Source of the DNA: Acidimicrobiales bacterium
GTDB taxonomy: Bacteria > Actinomycetota > Acidimicrobiia > Acidimicrobiales > JADJXE01
Length of the DNA: 64,000 nt
Reading direction: 5' to 3'
Assembly: GCA_016716005.1 (NCBI GenBank)
Contig: JADJXE010000001.1
Span: 2,431,001-2,495,000, forward strand
Part shown: one piece after another, positions 25,485-33,828 of the stretch
Numbering within the stretch: the first letter of the stretch is position 1
Layout: each line of letters starts with the position of its first letter
The notes under the pieces: generated by a model
Told to the model about the DNA's origin: nothing
Database searches by the model: none
The model's input: only the letters and a program-made list of their open reading frames with translations
Made by a program: the position numbers and the translations under genes

Positions 25485-26390
25485 TCAGGCCGAGCGGCGG
25501 CGGTACGCCGGTACCCCCACCAGGGGTGGCCGCTCGTCGGTGCCGACCACCAGCGGGTCGGCCCCGGGGCGCAGGAGGGCGGCCCCGGCGGGGTCGGTGC
25601 GGGCCAGCCCGGCCCGGCGCAGGGCCGTGTGCAGCACGGCCAGCGCCTGGGGCGAGAGCTCGACCAGCGGCCGGTTGCGGTGGATGCGGACACCCAGGTC
25701 GACCTGGGCGATGGCATCCACCCCGAACCGGTCGGCCACGTCGACGAGCAGGCCGAGGTCGACGCCGTAGCCCTCCACGAAGGGCAGGCGCTCCAGCACC
25801 TCGCGACGGCCGGCGTACTCGCCCGAGAGCGGCTGGACGATGCCGGCCAGGTGCGGGAAGAGCAGGGAGATCAGGGGGCGGGCGACCAGCTCGGTCACCC
25901 GCCCGCCCTCGGCTCGGCCCTCGCCCACCGGGCGCTCGTAGTACCCCTTGACGAAGCCGATCTCGGGCACCGTGAGGAGCGGGCCCAGCAGGCCGACCAC
26001 GAACTGGCTGTCGAAGTTGGTCACGTCGGCGTCGCACCACGCGATCAGCTCGCCGCGGGCGGCGTGCACCGACTTCCAGAGCGCCTCGCCCTTGCCCGAA
26101 CCGGGTCCCAGCTCGGGCAGCACGTCGCTGGCCTCGACCACCGTGGCACCGGCGGCGGCCGCCACCGCGACGGTGTCGTCGCGGCTGGCGTCGTCGACCA
26201 CCAGGATCTCGTCGACCAGTCCCACCCGGTCGACCAGCGCCTCGCGGATCGCCGCCACGATCGTGCCGACGGTGGCCTCCTCGTCGCGGGCCGGGAGGCA
26301 CACCGACACGACCCGGCCCCGCTTGGCCTCGGCGAGCGCCGCCGGGTCGAACTGGCCGTGGTGGAACGACCGCGCCCCTGCCGTCTTCAC
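25485..26390 (-). CDS. gpgS: Glucosyl-3-phosphoglycerate synthase
   Basis: A 301-residue GT81-family retaining glycosyltransferase that moves glucose from a nucleotide sugar to 3-phosphoglycerate, the first step to glucosylglycerate and to methylglucose lipopolysaccharide in actinobacteria. Visible features: VSVCLPARDEEATVGTIV (donor-binding strand), VVDDASRDDT, GSGKGEALWKS, the metal-binding ICDAD equivalent WCDADVTNF, QPLSGEYAGRRE and GYGVDLGLLVD, all typical of GpgS. The start is probably GTG 26390; an in-frame ATG at 26429 is the alternative. No phosphatase GpgP gene was recognised beside it. Confidence 0.92.
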   Translation of the reverse strand: MKTAGARSFHHGQFDPAALAEAKRGRVVSVCLPARDEEATVGTIVAAIREALVDRVGLVDEILVVDDASRDDTVAVAAAAGATVVEASDVLPELGPGSGKGEALWKSVHAARGELIAWCDADVTNFDSQFVVGLLGPLLTVPEIGFVKGYYERPVGEGRAEGGRVTELVARPLISLLFPHLAGIVQPLSGEYAGRREVLERLPFVEGYGVDLGLLVDVADRFGVDAIAQVDLGVRIHRNRPLVELSPQALAVLHTALRRAGLARTDPAGAALLRPGADPLVVGTDERPPLVGVPAYRRRSA

Positions 26391-26440
26391 GCCCTCATGG
26401 TCGCACGCGTCGGGCGGAGGTCGGACCACCGCCGGGCCGA

Positions 26441-26446
26441 TAGGCT
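26441..26446 (+). promoter_or_regulatory. -10 hexamer TAGGCT before cysO-like gene
   Basis: TAGGCT ends nine bases before the ATG at 26456, with no Shine-Dalgarno sequence, so a nearly leaderless transcript is expected. Confidence 0.55.
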
Positions 26447-26455
26447 CGCGCCACC

Positions 26456-26731
26456 ATGAGCGTCACGGTCCGCATCCCCACCACCCTCCGGCCGATCACC
26501 GGCGGCGCGTCCGAGGTCGCCGTCGAGGGCGCGACCCTGGCCGAGGTCCTGGCTGCGCTCGACGCTGCCCATCCCGGCTTCGGCGACCGCCTCCTAGACG
26601 AAGACGGCAAGCTCCGGCGGTTCGTGAACGTGTTCGTCGCCGACGAGGACGTGCGGTTCCTCCAGGGCCTCGACACGCCCGTGGCCGACGGCGAGACCGT
26701 GTCGATCATCCCGGCGGTCGCCGGCGGCTGA
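26456..26731 (+). CDS. cysO: CysO-like ubiquitin-fold sulfur carrier protein
   Basis: A 91-residue MoaD/ThiS-fold protein ending in Gly-Gly. The blocks RIPTTLRPITGG, LRRFVNVFVADEDVRF and IIPAVAGG resemble mycobacterial CysO closely, more than MoaD or ThiS. CysO receives sulfur as a C-terminal thiocarboxylate and gives it to O-phosphoserine through CysM for cysteine synthesis, and Mec cleaves the adduct. Neither cysM nor mec lies beside it here, and in mycobacteria they do, so the pathway assignment is a family inference. It is divergent from gpgS and convergent with the flavoprotein gene. Confidence 0.82.
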   Translation: MSVTVRIPTTLRPITGGASEVAVEGATLAEVLAALDAAHPGFGDRLLDEDGKLRRFVNVFVADEDVRFLQGLDTPVADGETVSIIPAVAGG

Positions 26732-26747
26732 ACGCCGGCGACCGCCG
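26712..26747 (+). terminator. 15-bp hairpin over the cysO-like stop codon
   Basis: Perfect 15-base arms (26712-26726 and 26733-26747) flank a six-base loop that contains most of the stop codon. The left arm is coding sequence for the conserved PAVAGG end, so the terminator is partly built from the gene. It lies between convergent genes and could serve both. Confidence 0.65.
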
Positions 26748-26759
26748 CGACGGCCGCCC

Positions 26760-28217
26760 TCAGCTCGCCAGCGCCGCCAGCAGCTCGGCTCGGGGCGGCC
26801 CGAGCGGCGGCTCCGGTGCCCGCTCGTGGCGCTGCCCCCACACCTCGAGCACCCTGGCCGCCACCACCGGGTCGTGCATCAGGGCGTCCGGCAGCGCGAG
26901 CAGGTTGAACGACCGCACGAAGGCCCGGAACACGTCGGGATCGATCCGGGTGGCGGGCAGCAGCCCGTCCTGCACGACGGAGCGCTGGAAGGCGGCGGCG
27001 TCGCCCTCGGCGTGGGGCTCCTCGCCCCGCGCCGCGGCCTCGGCGGCCGCCCGGGCCTGGGTGTCCTGGGCGACGGCGGCCCGGTACCAGGGCACCACCT
27101 GCTCCTCGGTGGCGGCGTCGAAGGCCAGGGCCAGGGCCAGGGCGTCGCTCGGGTGGGCCTGCAGCGACTCGGCCAGCAGGTGCGCGTGCACCATGGCGAG
27201 GGAGCAACCCCGCCCGTAGAGCGGGTTGGTGCACACCCCGGCGTCACCTACCGCGGCCACGCCCAGGGCCACCGGTCGGCCGTCGACCACGAAGCGGCGG
27301 AGCCGGTTCAGCAGGCCGGCCATCAGGTGCACCTCGGTGATCGCCTCGGCCCGAGCGGGGTCGACCCACGGGGCGGTGGGGCCCAGCAGCGCGGCCGTGG
27401 CGTCGAACGTGGCCGCGTCCTGCAGCCGGGAACGCAGCTCGGTGTCGGCGGTGGGGGTGGCCAGGGTGACCGAGAAGGTGTCGTTGTCGCCCTGGAACAC
27501 GCCGTACTTGAGGTAGCCGAGGTCGCCCCCGATCGGGCCGTCGCGGGGCGGGAGGCCGGCGCCCGGCCGCAGCCGGTAGAAGCGCGACAGATAGACGATG
27601 CCGGTGTCCTCGACCTGCTCGGGCACCGGTGCGGCGCCCACCTCGTCGAGCCACGCGGGCAGCGTCGACCGCCGCCCGCCGGCCACCACCACCAAGTCGG
27701 CGGGCTGCACCGCGACCTCCCCGTCGCCCCGGACCCGGACCCGGACCCCGGTGATGCGGGGCGGGTCGCCGGCCTCCGCCCCCAGCCCCTCGACGGCGAC
27801 CCCGTCGAGCAGAACCACGCCCGGCTGGGCCAGCACCGCCCGGCGGAGCACCCACTCGAAGGTGGTGCGCCGGCAGGCCAGGGCCACGAGGTCGTCGTCG
27901 CCGGGGCGTGGGCCGCGCTCGGCGATGGTGGGCGGCAGCAGCTCGGCGAAGCGGATCTCGGTGGCGCCGGCCTCGAGGAGCGCGTCGAGGACGTCGGGGT
28001 GGTGGTCGCGGAGCAGGTTCCGGAGGCGGGCGAGCAGGGCGTGGGAGTGCCGCACCTGGGGGGCGCCCCGGCGGTCCCACCAGAAGGCCTCGTCGGCGCT
28101 CGACGGCATGGGTGTGGCGTCGCGCTCGAGGAGGGTGACCTGGTGGCCTCGGCGAGCCAGCGCCAGCGCCGATCCGAGACCGGCCACACCCGCTCCGACC
28201 ACCGCCACCTGCGCCAT
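26760..28217 (-). CDS. FAD-dependent oxidoreductase (monooxygenase-like)
   Basis: A 485-residue flavoprotein. VAVVGAGVAGLGSALAL with ERD about 22 residues later is the FAD-binding Rossmann motif; VVVAGGRRSTLP corresponds to the DG region, and GDAGVCTNPLYGRGCSLAM to the GD motif of group A flavin monooxygenases and halogenase relatives. It could hydroxylate or reduce a lipid or aromatic substrate; nothing nearby fixes this. ATG 28217 follows GGGGGAG at suitable spacing, and a TATGGT (28260-28265 on the minus strand) about 40 bases upstream may be its -10 element. Confidence 0.85.
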   Translation of the reverse strand: MAQVAVVGAGVAGLGSALALARRGHQVTLLERDATPMPSSADEAFWWDRRGAPQVRHSHALLARLRNLLRDHHPDVLDALLEAGATEIRFAELLPPTIAERGPRPGDDDLVALACRRTTFEWVLRRAVLAQPGVVLLDGVAVEGLGAEAGDPPRITGVRVRVRGDGEVAVQPADLVVVAGGRRSTLPAWLDEVGAAPVPEQVEDTGIVYLSRFYRLRPGAGLPPRDGPIGGDLGYLKYGVFQGDNDTFSVTLATPTADTELRSRLQDAATFDATAALLGPTAPWVDPARAEAITEVHLMAGLLNRLRRFVVDGRPVALGVAAVGDAGVCTNPLYGRGCSLAMVHAHLLAESLQAHPSDALALALAFDAATEEQVVPWYRAAVAQDTQARAAAEAAARGEEPHAEGDAAAFQRSVVQDGLLPATRIDPDVFRAFVRSFNLLALPDALMHDPVVAARVLEVWGQRHERAPEPPLGPPRAELLAALAS

Positions 28218-28332
28218 GCCCGCTCCCCCCTGATCGGCGGCTGCGGCCGACGGGGGCACCATACCGGCAGGGCGCTTCGTGCGACCACGGGGACCGACCG
28301 GGTTGCGATCGTCGGCGCGGCGTGGTTTCCTG

Positions 28333-28359
28333 TTAGCACTCTAGGCAAGTGAGTGCTAA
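28333..28359 (+). promoter_or_regulatory. CIRCE operator, HrcA site
   Basis: TTAGCACTC-N9-GAGTGCTAA is a perfect match to the CIRCE inverted repeat bound by the heat-shock repressor HrcA. It ends 32 bases before the groEL start, so groEL is expected to be heat-inducible through HrcA. hrcA is not in the window. Confidence 0.97.
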
Positions 28360-28391
28360 CCGAGACCGGTCGCCCAACGGAGGGAAACCGA

Positions 28392-30014
28392 ATGCCGAAG
28401 ATCATCGCCTTCGACGAGGAGGCCCGCCGCGGGCTCGAGGCCGGCATGAACAAGCTGGCCGACGCCGTCCGCGTCACCCTCGGCCCCAAGGGCCGCAACG
28501 TCGTGCTCGAGAAGAAGTGGGGCGCGCCCACCATCACGAACGACGGTGTCTCCATCGCCAAGGAGATCGAGCTCGAGGACCCGTACGAGAAGATCGGGGC
28601 CGAGCTGGTGAAGGAGGTCGCCAAGAAGACCGACGACGTCGCCGGCGACGGCACCACCACCGCCACGGTGCTGGCGTGGTCGATGGTGCGCGAGGGCCTG
28701 CGCAACGTGGCCGCCGGCGCCAACCCGATGAGCCTCAAGAAGGGCATCGAGGCCGCCGTCGAGGCCGCCGTCGAGTCGGTCAAGACCCTCGCGGTCGACG
28801 TCGACTCCAAGGAGCAGATCGCCCAGGTGGCCGCCATCTCGGCCGCCGACGAGGAGATCGGCCAGATGATCTCCGAGGCCATCGACAAGGTCGGCAAGGA
28901 CGGCGTCATCACCGTCGAGGAGAGCCAGACCTTCGGGATGGACATGGAGCTCGTCGAGGGCATGCGCTTCGACAAGGGCTACATCTCGCCCTACTTCGTC
29001 ACCGACCCCGAGCGCATGGAGGCCGTCCTCGAGGACGCCTACCTGCTCCTCGTGGGCTCGAAGATCTCCGCCGTGCGCGACATGCTGCCGGTGCTCGAGA
29101 AGGTCATGCAGTCGGGCAAGCCGCTGGCGATCATCGCTGAGGACGTCGAGGGCGAGGCCCTCGCCACGCTGGTGGTCAACAAGATCCGCGGCACGTTCAA
29201 GTCGGTGGCGATGAAGGCGCCGGGCTTCGGCGAGCGCCGCAAGGCGATGCTGCAGGACATGGCCATCCTCACCGGCGGCCAGGTGATCACCGAGGAGGTC
29301 GGCCTCAAGCTCGAGAACGTCACCCTCGACCTGCTGGGCCGGGCCCGCAAGGTGGTCGTCACCAAGGACGAGACCACGATCGTCGAGGGCGCCGGCTCCG
29401 AGGACGACATCAAGGGCCGGATCAACCAGATCAAGGCCGAGATCGACAACACCGACTCCGACTACGACCGCGAGAAGCTCCAGGAGCGCCTGGCCAAGCT
29501 GTCCGGCGGCGTGGCCGTGCTGAAGGTCGGCGCCGCCACCGAGGTGGAGCTCAAGGAGAAGAAGCACCGCATCGAGGACGCGGTCAGCACCACCAAGGCC
29601 GCCATCGAGGAGGGCGTGGTGCCCGGCGGCGGCGTGGCCCTGCTGCGCTCGCAGACGGCGATCCTGAAGCGGGCCGAGAGCCTGAGCCCCGACGAGGCCA
29701 CGGGGGCCAAGATCGTGGCCCGCGCCGTCGAGGAGCCGCTGAAGCAGATCGCGGTGAACGCCGGCATGGAGGGCGGTGTGGTGGTCGAGCGGGTGCGCTC
29801 GCTCGAGGGCGCCGCCGAGGGCCTCAACGCGGCCACCGGCGGCTACGAGGACCTGGTGAAGGCCGGCATCATCGACGCTGCCAAGGTGACCCGCTCGGCG
29901 CTGCAGAACGCGGCCTCGATCGCGGCGCTGTTCCTCACCACCGAGGCCGTCATCGCCGACAAGCCCGAGGAGAAGGGCCCGGCCATGCCCGGTGGGGGCA
30001 TGGAGGACTTCTGA
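28392..30014 (+). CDS. groEL: Chaperonin GroEL (Hsp60)
   Basis: A 540-residue chaperonin. TLGPKGRNVVLEKKWGAPTITNDG and GDGTTTATVLAW (split motifs of the equatorial ATPase site, residues about 29-52 and 86-97) and the C-terminal end GGGMEDF identify it. It folds proteins in a double ring with GroES. groES is not adjacent, so this is a solo groEL as is frequent in actinobacteria with two copies. The ATG at 28392 follows GGAGGGAAACCG. Regulation by HrcA is shown by the CIRCE site upstream. The C-terminus has neither a GGM repeat nor the His-rich tail of some GroEL1 copies. Confidence 0.98.
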   Translation: MPKIIAFDEEARRGLEAGMNKLADAVRVTLGPKGRNVVLEKKWGAPTITNDGVSIAKEIELEDPYEKIGAELVKEVAKKTDDVAGDGTTTATVLAWSMVREGLRNVAAGANPMSLKKGIEAAVEAAVESVKTLAVDVDSKEQIAQVAAISAADEEIGQMISEAIDKVGKDGVITVEESQTFGMDMELVEGMRFDKGYISPYFVTDPERMEAVLEDAYLLLVGSKISAVRDMLPVLEKVMQSGKPLAIIAEDVEGEALATLVVNKIRGTFKSVAMKAPGFGERRKAMLQDMAILTGGQVITEEVGLKLENVTLDLLGRARKVVVTKDETTIVEGAGSEDDIKGRINQIKAEIDNTDSDYDREKLQERLAKLSGGVAVLKVGAATEVELKEKKHRIEDAVSTTKAAIEEGVVPGGGVALLRSQTAILKRAESLSPDEATGAKIVARAVEEPLKQIAVNAGMEGGVVVERVRSLEGAAEGLNAATGGYEDLVKAGIIDAAKVTRSALQNAASIAALFLTTEAVIADKPEEKGPAMPGGGMEDF

Positions 30015-30035
30015 TCCTCACCACGTCGTGTGCGC

Positions 30036-30063
30036 CAGCGGGCGGCCTCCGGGCCGCCCGCTG
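30036..30063 (+). terminator. Terminator hairpin after groEL
   Basis: A 12-base-pair perfect stem (CAGCGGGCGGCC and complement) with a four-base loop begins 22 bases after the groEL stop. Confidence 0.7.
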
Positions 30064-30083
30064 CGCGTCCCGTCCCGCGTCGG

Positions 30084-30089
30084 TACCGT
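30084..30089 (+). promoter_or_regulatory. -10 hexamer TACCGT, leaderless nitrobindin gene
   Basis: TACCGT ends seven bases before the ATG at 30097; the same hexamer and spacing precede coaX. Confidence 0.6.
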
Positions 30090-30096
30090 CGGTGCC

Positions 30097-30573
30097 ATGA
30101 CCGAGCCGTCCCTGCATCCCCTCTGCGAGCCCCTGGCCGGCCTCGTCGGCACCTGGGTGGGCGAGGGCTCCGGGAGCTACCCCACGATCGAGCCCTTCCG
30201 GTACCGGGAGGAGGTCCGGTTCTGGCACGTGGGCAAGCCCTTCCTCGCCTACGCCCAGCGCACGTGGGATCCCGACACGGGCGCACCCCTGCACGCCGAG
30301 GCCGGGTACTGGCGGCCCGTGGCGCCGGGCCGCGTCGAGCTGGTGATCGCCCACCCGACGGGGGTGACCGAGCTGGCCGAGGGGACGGTGGCGGCCGGCC
30401 GGATCGACGTGGAGACGACGGCCGTGGGTCTGTCCGGCACGGCCAAGGAGGTGCGGGCGGTGGCTCGCACGGTCGACGTCGACGGCGACGACCTGCGCTA
30501 CACGTTGCGGATGGCCGCGGTGGGCGTGCCCCTCACCCATCACCTGGCGGCCGAGCTCCACCGGACGGCCTGA
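30097..30573 (+). CDS. Nitrobindin-family heme-binding beta-barrel protein
   Basis: A 158-residue protein of the nitrobindin (DUF1794, THAP4-like) family. The signature GTWVGEGSGSYP (18-29) and the EEVRFWHVGKPFLAY block are typical, and a histidine near the C-terminus (THHLAAELHR) fits the axial heme ligand. Family members form a ten-stranded barrel with ferric heme and have been reported to bind NO and isomerise peroxynitrite. The gene stands alone with its own promoter between groEL and fdhD. Confidence 0.88.
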   Translation: MTEPSLHPLCEPLAGLVGTWVGEGSGSYPTIEPFRYREEVRFWHVGKPFLAYAQRTWDPDTGAPLHAEAGYWRPVAPGRVELVIAHPTGVTELAEGTVAAGRIDVETTAVGLSGTAKEVRAVARTVDVDGDDLRYTLRMAAVGVPLTHHLAAELHRTA

Positions 30574-30603
30574 GCCGCCCGCAGGACCGCTGGGTCGACC
30601 CCG

Positions 30604-30609
30604 TAGCCT
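30604..30609 (+). promoter_or_regulatory. -10 hexamer TAGCCT, leaderless fdhD
   Basis: TAGCCT ends six bases before the GTG at 30616. Confidence 0.6.
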
Positions 30610-30615
30610 GGTCCG

Positions 30616-31419
30616 GTGGGTCGGGGGCGCTCGGAGACGGTGCTCGTGGTGGAGCTGCGGGGCGAGGGCGCGCCGCCGCGCCGGGGCGCCGACGAGGTGG
30701 CGGTCGAGGAGCCCCTCGAGATCCGCCTCGACGACCACCTGGTCGGCACCACCCTGCGCACCCCCGGCCACGACTTCGAGCTGGCCGTGGGGTTCCTCCA
30801 CGGCGAAGGCCTGCTGGCCGGGGCGCCCGTCCGGGACGTCCGGTACTGCGCGACCGGTTCGGCGGTCGACACCGGCTTCAACGTGGTCACCGTGGGGACC
30901 GGCGGCGATGCGGCCGCCCCCACGCCCCGTCTGACGCCGATGACGGCCTCGTGCGGGCTGTGCGGCTCGACCACGCTGGCCGACCTGCAGGGCCGGCTCG
31001 CGCCGCTGGAGGGGCTGGCGGCCCTCGCGCTCGACGTGCTGGCCGGCGTGCCGGAGCGGGTGCGGGCCGAGCAGCCGCTCTTCGAGCGGACCGGCGGGGT
31101 CCACGCGGCCGCCGCCGTGGACGCGCGGGGCGAGCCGGTCGTCGTCCGCGAGGACGTCGGGCGCCACAACGCCGTCGACAAGGTGGTGGGCCGCCTCCTG
31201 CTCGACGGCCGGCTGCCGGCGTCGTCGCTGGCCCTGTTCGTCTCCGGCCGGGCCGGCTTCGAGCTGGTGCAGAAGGCGTGGGCGGCCGGCTTCGCGGCCA
31301 TGGTGGCCGTGGGGGCGCCCTCGGCCCTCGCGGTGCGGGCGGCCCGGGCCGCCGGGCTCCCGCTCGCCGGCTTCGCCCGCGAGGGCCGCCTCAACGTGTA
31401 CGCCCCGTCGCCCGCCTGA
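30616..31419 (+). CDS. fdhD: Formate dehydrogenase accessory sulfurtransferase FdhD
   Basis: A 267-residue FdhD that passes sulfur from a cysteine desulfurase to the molybdenum bis-guanylyl cofactor before it enters formate dehydrogenase-type enzymes. The sulfur-carrying C113-G-L-C116 in TASCGLCGS is intact, and VVREDVGRHNAVDKV and FVSGRAGFELVQKA are the cofactor-binding blocks. The molybdopterin oxidoreductase it should serve is the next gene, 69 bases on. Confidence 0.95.
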   Translation: MGRGRSETVLVVELRGEGAPPRRGADEVAVEEPLEIRLDDHLVGTTLRTPGHDFELAVGFLHGEGLLAGAPVRDVRYCATGSAVDTGFNVVTVGTGGDAAAPTPRLTPMTASCGLCGSTTLADLQGRLAPLEGLAALALDVLAGVPERVRAEQPLFERTGGVHAAAAVDARGEPVVVREDVGRHNAVDKVVGRLLLDGRLPASSLALFVSGRAGFELVQKAWAAGFAAMVAVGAPSALAVRAARAAGLPLAGFAREGRLNVYAPSPA

Positions 31420-31488
31420 ACCACGCGGCCCGGTCGGCATGGCGGGTCGCGCTTGCCTCCGGGGCGTCGCGTGGCGTAGGAGCAACGG

Positions 31489-33699
31489 GTGGCCCGCTGG
31501 AACCCGAGGCTCTGGGCCGGCCTGTCGCCCAACGGGCTGGGCCGCCAGAAGCCCGACCACTACCGCGACATGGCCCGCGCCGCGTGGGACAACCGCGCCC
31601 ACCCCCGCTACGCCTGGAAGGTGCTCTCGCAGGGCGTGTGCGACGGGTGCGCGCTGGGTGTGGCCGGCTTCCACGACTGGACCATCGAGGGGGTGCACCT
31701 GTGCACCACCCGGCTCGCGCTGCTCGAACTGAACACCGCCGACGCCTTCGACCCGGCGCTGCTGAGCGACGTCGGCCCGTTGCGGGGGCGCCGCTCCGAC
31801 GAGCTGCGGCGCCTGGGCCGTCTCGGCCACCCGATGCGTCGCCGCCGGGGCGAGCGGGGCTTCCGGCGCATCGGGTGGGACGAGGCCCTCCACGGCGCGG
31901 CCGAGGCCATCCGGCAGGCGGGAGGCGATCGCACGGCGATCTACCTGACGAGCCGGGGGCTCACCAACGAGACGTACTACGTGGCCGGCAAGGCGGCCCG
32001 GGCGATGGGCGTGGCCTCGATCGACTCGGCGGCCCGGGTGTGCCACGCCCCGTCCACGGTCGGCCTGAAGCAGACCATCGGGGTGGCGGCCAGCACGTGC
32101 TCGCTCGCCGACGTGATCGAGAGCGACCTGGTGGTGCTCTGGGGCACCAACGTGGCCAACAACCAGCCGGTGTTCATGAAGTACCTCTACCTGGCCAAGC
32201 AGCGGGGGTGCCGGGTGGCGGTGGTGAACCCCTACCTGGAGCCCGGCCTCGAGCGCTACTGGGTGCCGTCGAACCTGGAGTCGGCGCTGTTCGGCACCAG
32301 GATCTGCGATCTGCACGTGCCGGTGCGCCCCGGCGGCGACGCCGCCTTCGCCGACGCCGTGCTGCAGCGGCTCCTCGCCCGCGGGCTCGTCGACCGTCGC
32401 TTCGTCGACGCCCACACCGAGGGGTGGGACGAGCTCGCCGCCCACCTGGCCTCCCAGCCCACGCAGCCGCTGCTCGACGCCGCGGGCCTGACGGCCGGCC
32501 AGGTGGAGTCCTTCGTCGACCTCTACGGCTCGGCCGGGTCGGCGGTGCTCGTCTGGTCGATGGGGGTCACCCAGCACCGGGGCGCGGTCGACGCGGTGAA
32601 GGCCATCGTGAACGTGGCCCTGGCCCGCGGCAACGTGGGGCGCGACGGCGCCGGGCTCGTGCCGGTGCGCGGCCACAGTGGGGTGCAGGGCGGCGCCGAG
32701 ATGGGCGCCTATGCCACCGCGCTGCCCGGCGGCATCGAGGTGACGCCCGAGCACGCCGCCGCCCTCGGCGCCCAGTGGGGCTTCGAGGTGCCGGGCCGTC
32801 CGGGCCTGACCGCCCCCGAGATGGTGGAGGCGGCCGAGCGCGGTGCGCTGGGGGTGCTGTACCTCGACGGCGGCAACTTCCTCGAGGTGCTCCCCGACCC
32901 GCCCCGGGTCGCCGCCGCCCTCGAGGGCGTCCCCCTGCGCGTGCACCAGGACATCGTGCTGTCGAGCCAGATGCTGCTGGACGGCGACGACGTGATCCTG
33001 CTGCCCGCGGCCACCCGGTACGAGCAGGAGGGCGGGGGCACCGAGACCACCACCGAGCGGCGCGTGGCCTTCTCGCCCGAGATCCCGCGCCGGGTGGGCG
33101 AGGCCCGCAGCGAGTGGCGCATCTTCGCGAACCTGGCCGGCCGGGTGCGGCCCGACCTGGCCGGCCGGTTCGCCTGGCCCGACAACCGTGCGCTCCGGGC
33201 CGAGATCGCCCGGGTCGTGCCCGTCTACGCCGGGATCGAGCGGCTCGAGCGCACCGGTGATGCCGTGCAGTGGGGCGGCCGGCACCTCTGCGCCGGGGGT
33301 GCGTTCCCGACGCCGTCCGGCCGGGGCCGCTTCAGTGCGGTGGCCGCCGGCCCGGCCGAGCTCCCGATCGGGGCGTTCCTCGTGTCGACCCGGCGTGGGC
33401 GGCAGTTCAACTCGATGGTCTTCACCGAGGTCGATCCGCTCACGGGGGCGGGCCGCGACGCCGTGTACATGGACCCCGACGACGCCGCCCACCTCGAGCT
33501 CGAGCAGGGCGACCGGGTGCTGCTGCGCTCCGACGTGGGCGAGCTGGCCGGCCGCATCCACCTGGCCCGCCTCCCCAGGCGGACGCTCCAGGTCCACTGG
33601 CCCGAGGGCAACGTGCTGATCGCCGCGGGCCCGGCGGCGCGCGAGCCGTCCAGCCAGGTGCCCGACTACAACGCGGTCGTCACCGTCGAGCGGGGCTGA
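31489..33699 (+). CDS. FdhF/YdeP-type molybdopterin oxidoreductase
   Basis: A 736-residue enzyme of the formate-dehydrogenase-like alpha family (YdeP type). The N-terminal cysteines C-D-G-C followed by HLC 17 residues later are the YdeP-type arrangement rather than the full four-cysteine FDH cluster. DSAARVCHAPSTVGLKQTIG (about 182-201) has the Cys in the position of the Mo ligand. VLWGTNVANNQPV binds cofactor, and the C-terminal molydopterin-dinucleotide domain includes RRGRQFNSMVF and VHWPEGNVL. The substrate of this branch is uncertain; formate is not proven. The GTG start is weakly decided. Confidence 0.9.
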   Translation: MARWNPRLWAGLSPNGLGRQKPDHYRDMARAAWDNRAHPRYAWKVLSQGVCDGCALGVAGFHDWTIEGVHLCTTRLALLELNTADAFDPALLSDVGPLRGRRSDELRRLGRLGHPMRRRRGERGFRRIGWDEALHGAAEAIRQAGGDRTAIYLTSRGLTNETYYVAGKAARAMGVASIDSAARVCHAPSTVGLKQTIGVAASTCSLADVIESDLVVLWGTNVANNQPVFMKYLYLAKQRGCRVAVVNPYLEPGLERYWVPSNLESALFGTRICDLHVPVRPGGDAAFADAVLQRLLARGLVDRRFVDAHTEGWDELAAHLASQPTQPLLDAAGLTAGQVESFVDLYGSAGSAVLVWSMGVTQHRGAVDAVKAIVNVALARGNVGRDGAGLVPVRGHSGVQGGAEMGAYATALPGGIEVTPEHAAALGAQWGFEVPGRPGLTAPEMVEAAERGALGVLYLDGGNFLEVLPDPPRVAAALEGVPLRVHQDIVLSSQMLLDGDDVILLPAATRYEQEGGGTETTTERRVAFSPEIPRRVGEARSEWRIFANLAGRVRPDLAGRFAWPDNRALRAEIARVVPVYAGIERLERTGDAVQWGGRHLCAGGAFPTPSGRGRFSAVAAGPAELPIGAFLVSTRRGRQFNSMVFTEVDPLTGAGRDAVYMDPDDAAHLELEQGDRVLLRSDVGELAGRIHLARLPRRTLQVHWPEGNVLIAAGPAAREPSSQVPDYNAVVTVERG

Positions 33700-33813
33700 C
33701 CCCGGGGGGAGCATCGCCGCCGTCCTGTGCACCGATTCGGTTGCCTGGCGTCATCTGTGGTGCACGGAACGGGGAGCCCGGCCGCCGACGGGTGGAGGAG
33801 CCCCGATCGCGCC

Positions 33814-33819
33814 GATAAT
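33814..33819 (+). promoter_or_regulatory. -10 hexamer GATAAT before lipoprotein gene
   Basis: GATAAT ends nine bases before the ATG at 33829. The rest of the 129-base gap holds nothing recognised. Confidence 0.45.
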
Positions 33820-33828
33820 GCATGCCTC

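Noticed and set aside
29950..33732. A 1260-codon minus-strand frame opposite fdhD and the molybdopterin enzyme
   Set aside because: Its translation is His/Gly/Asp-rich shadow sequence, and the plus-strand genes have clear catalytic motifs.
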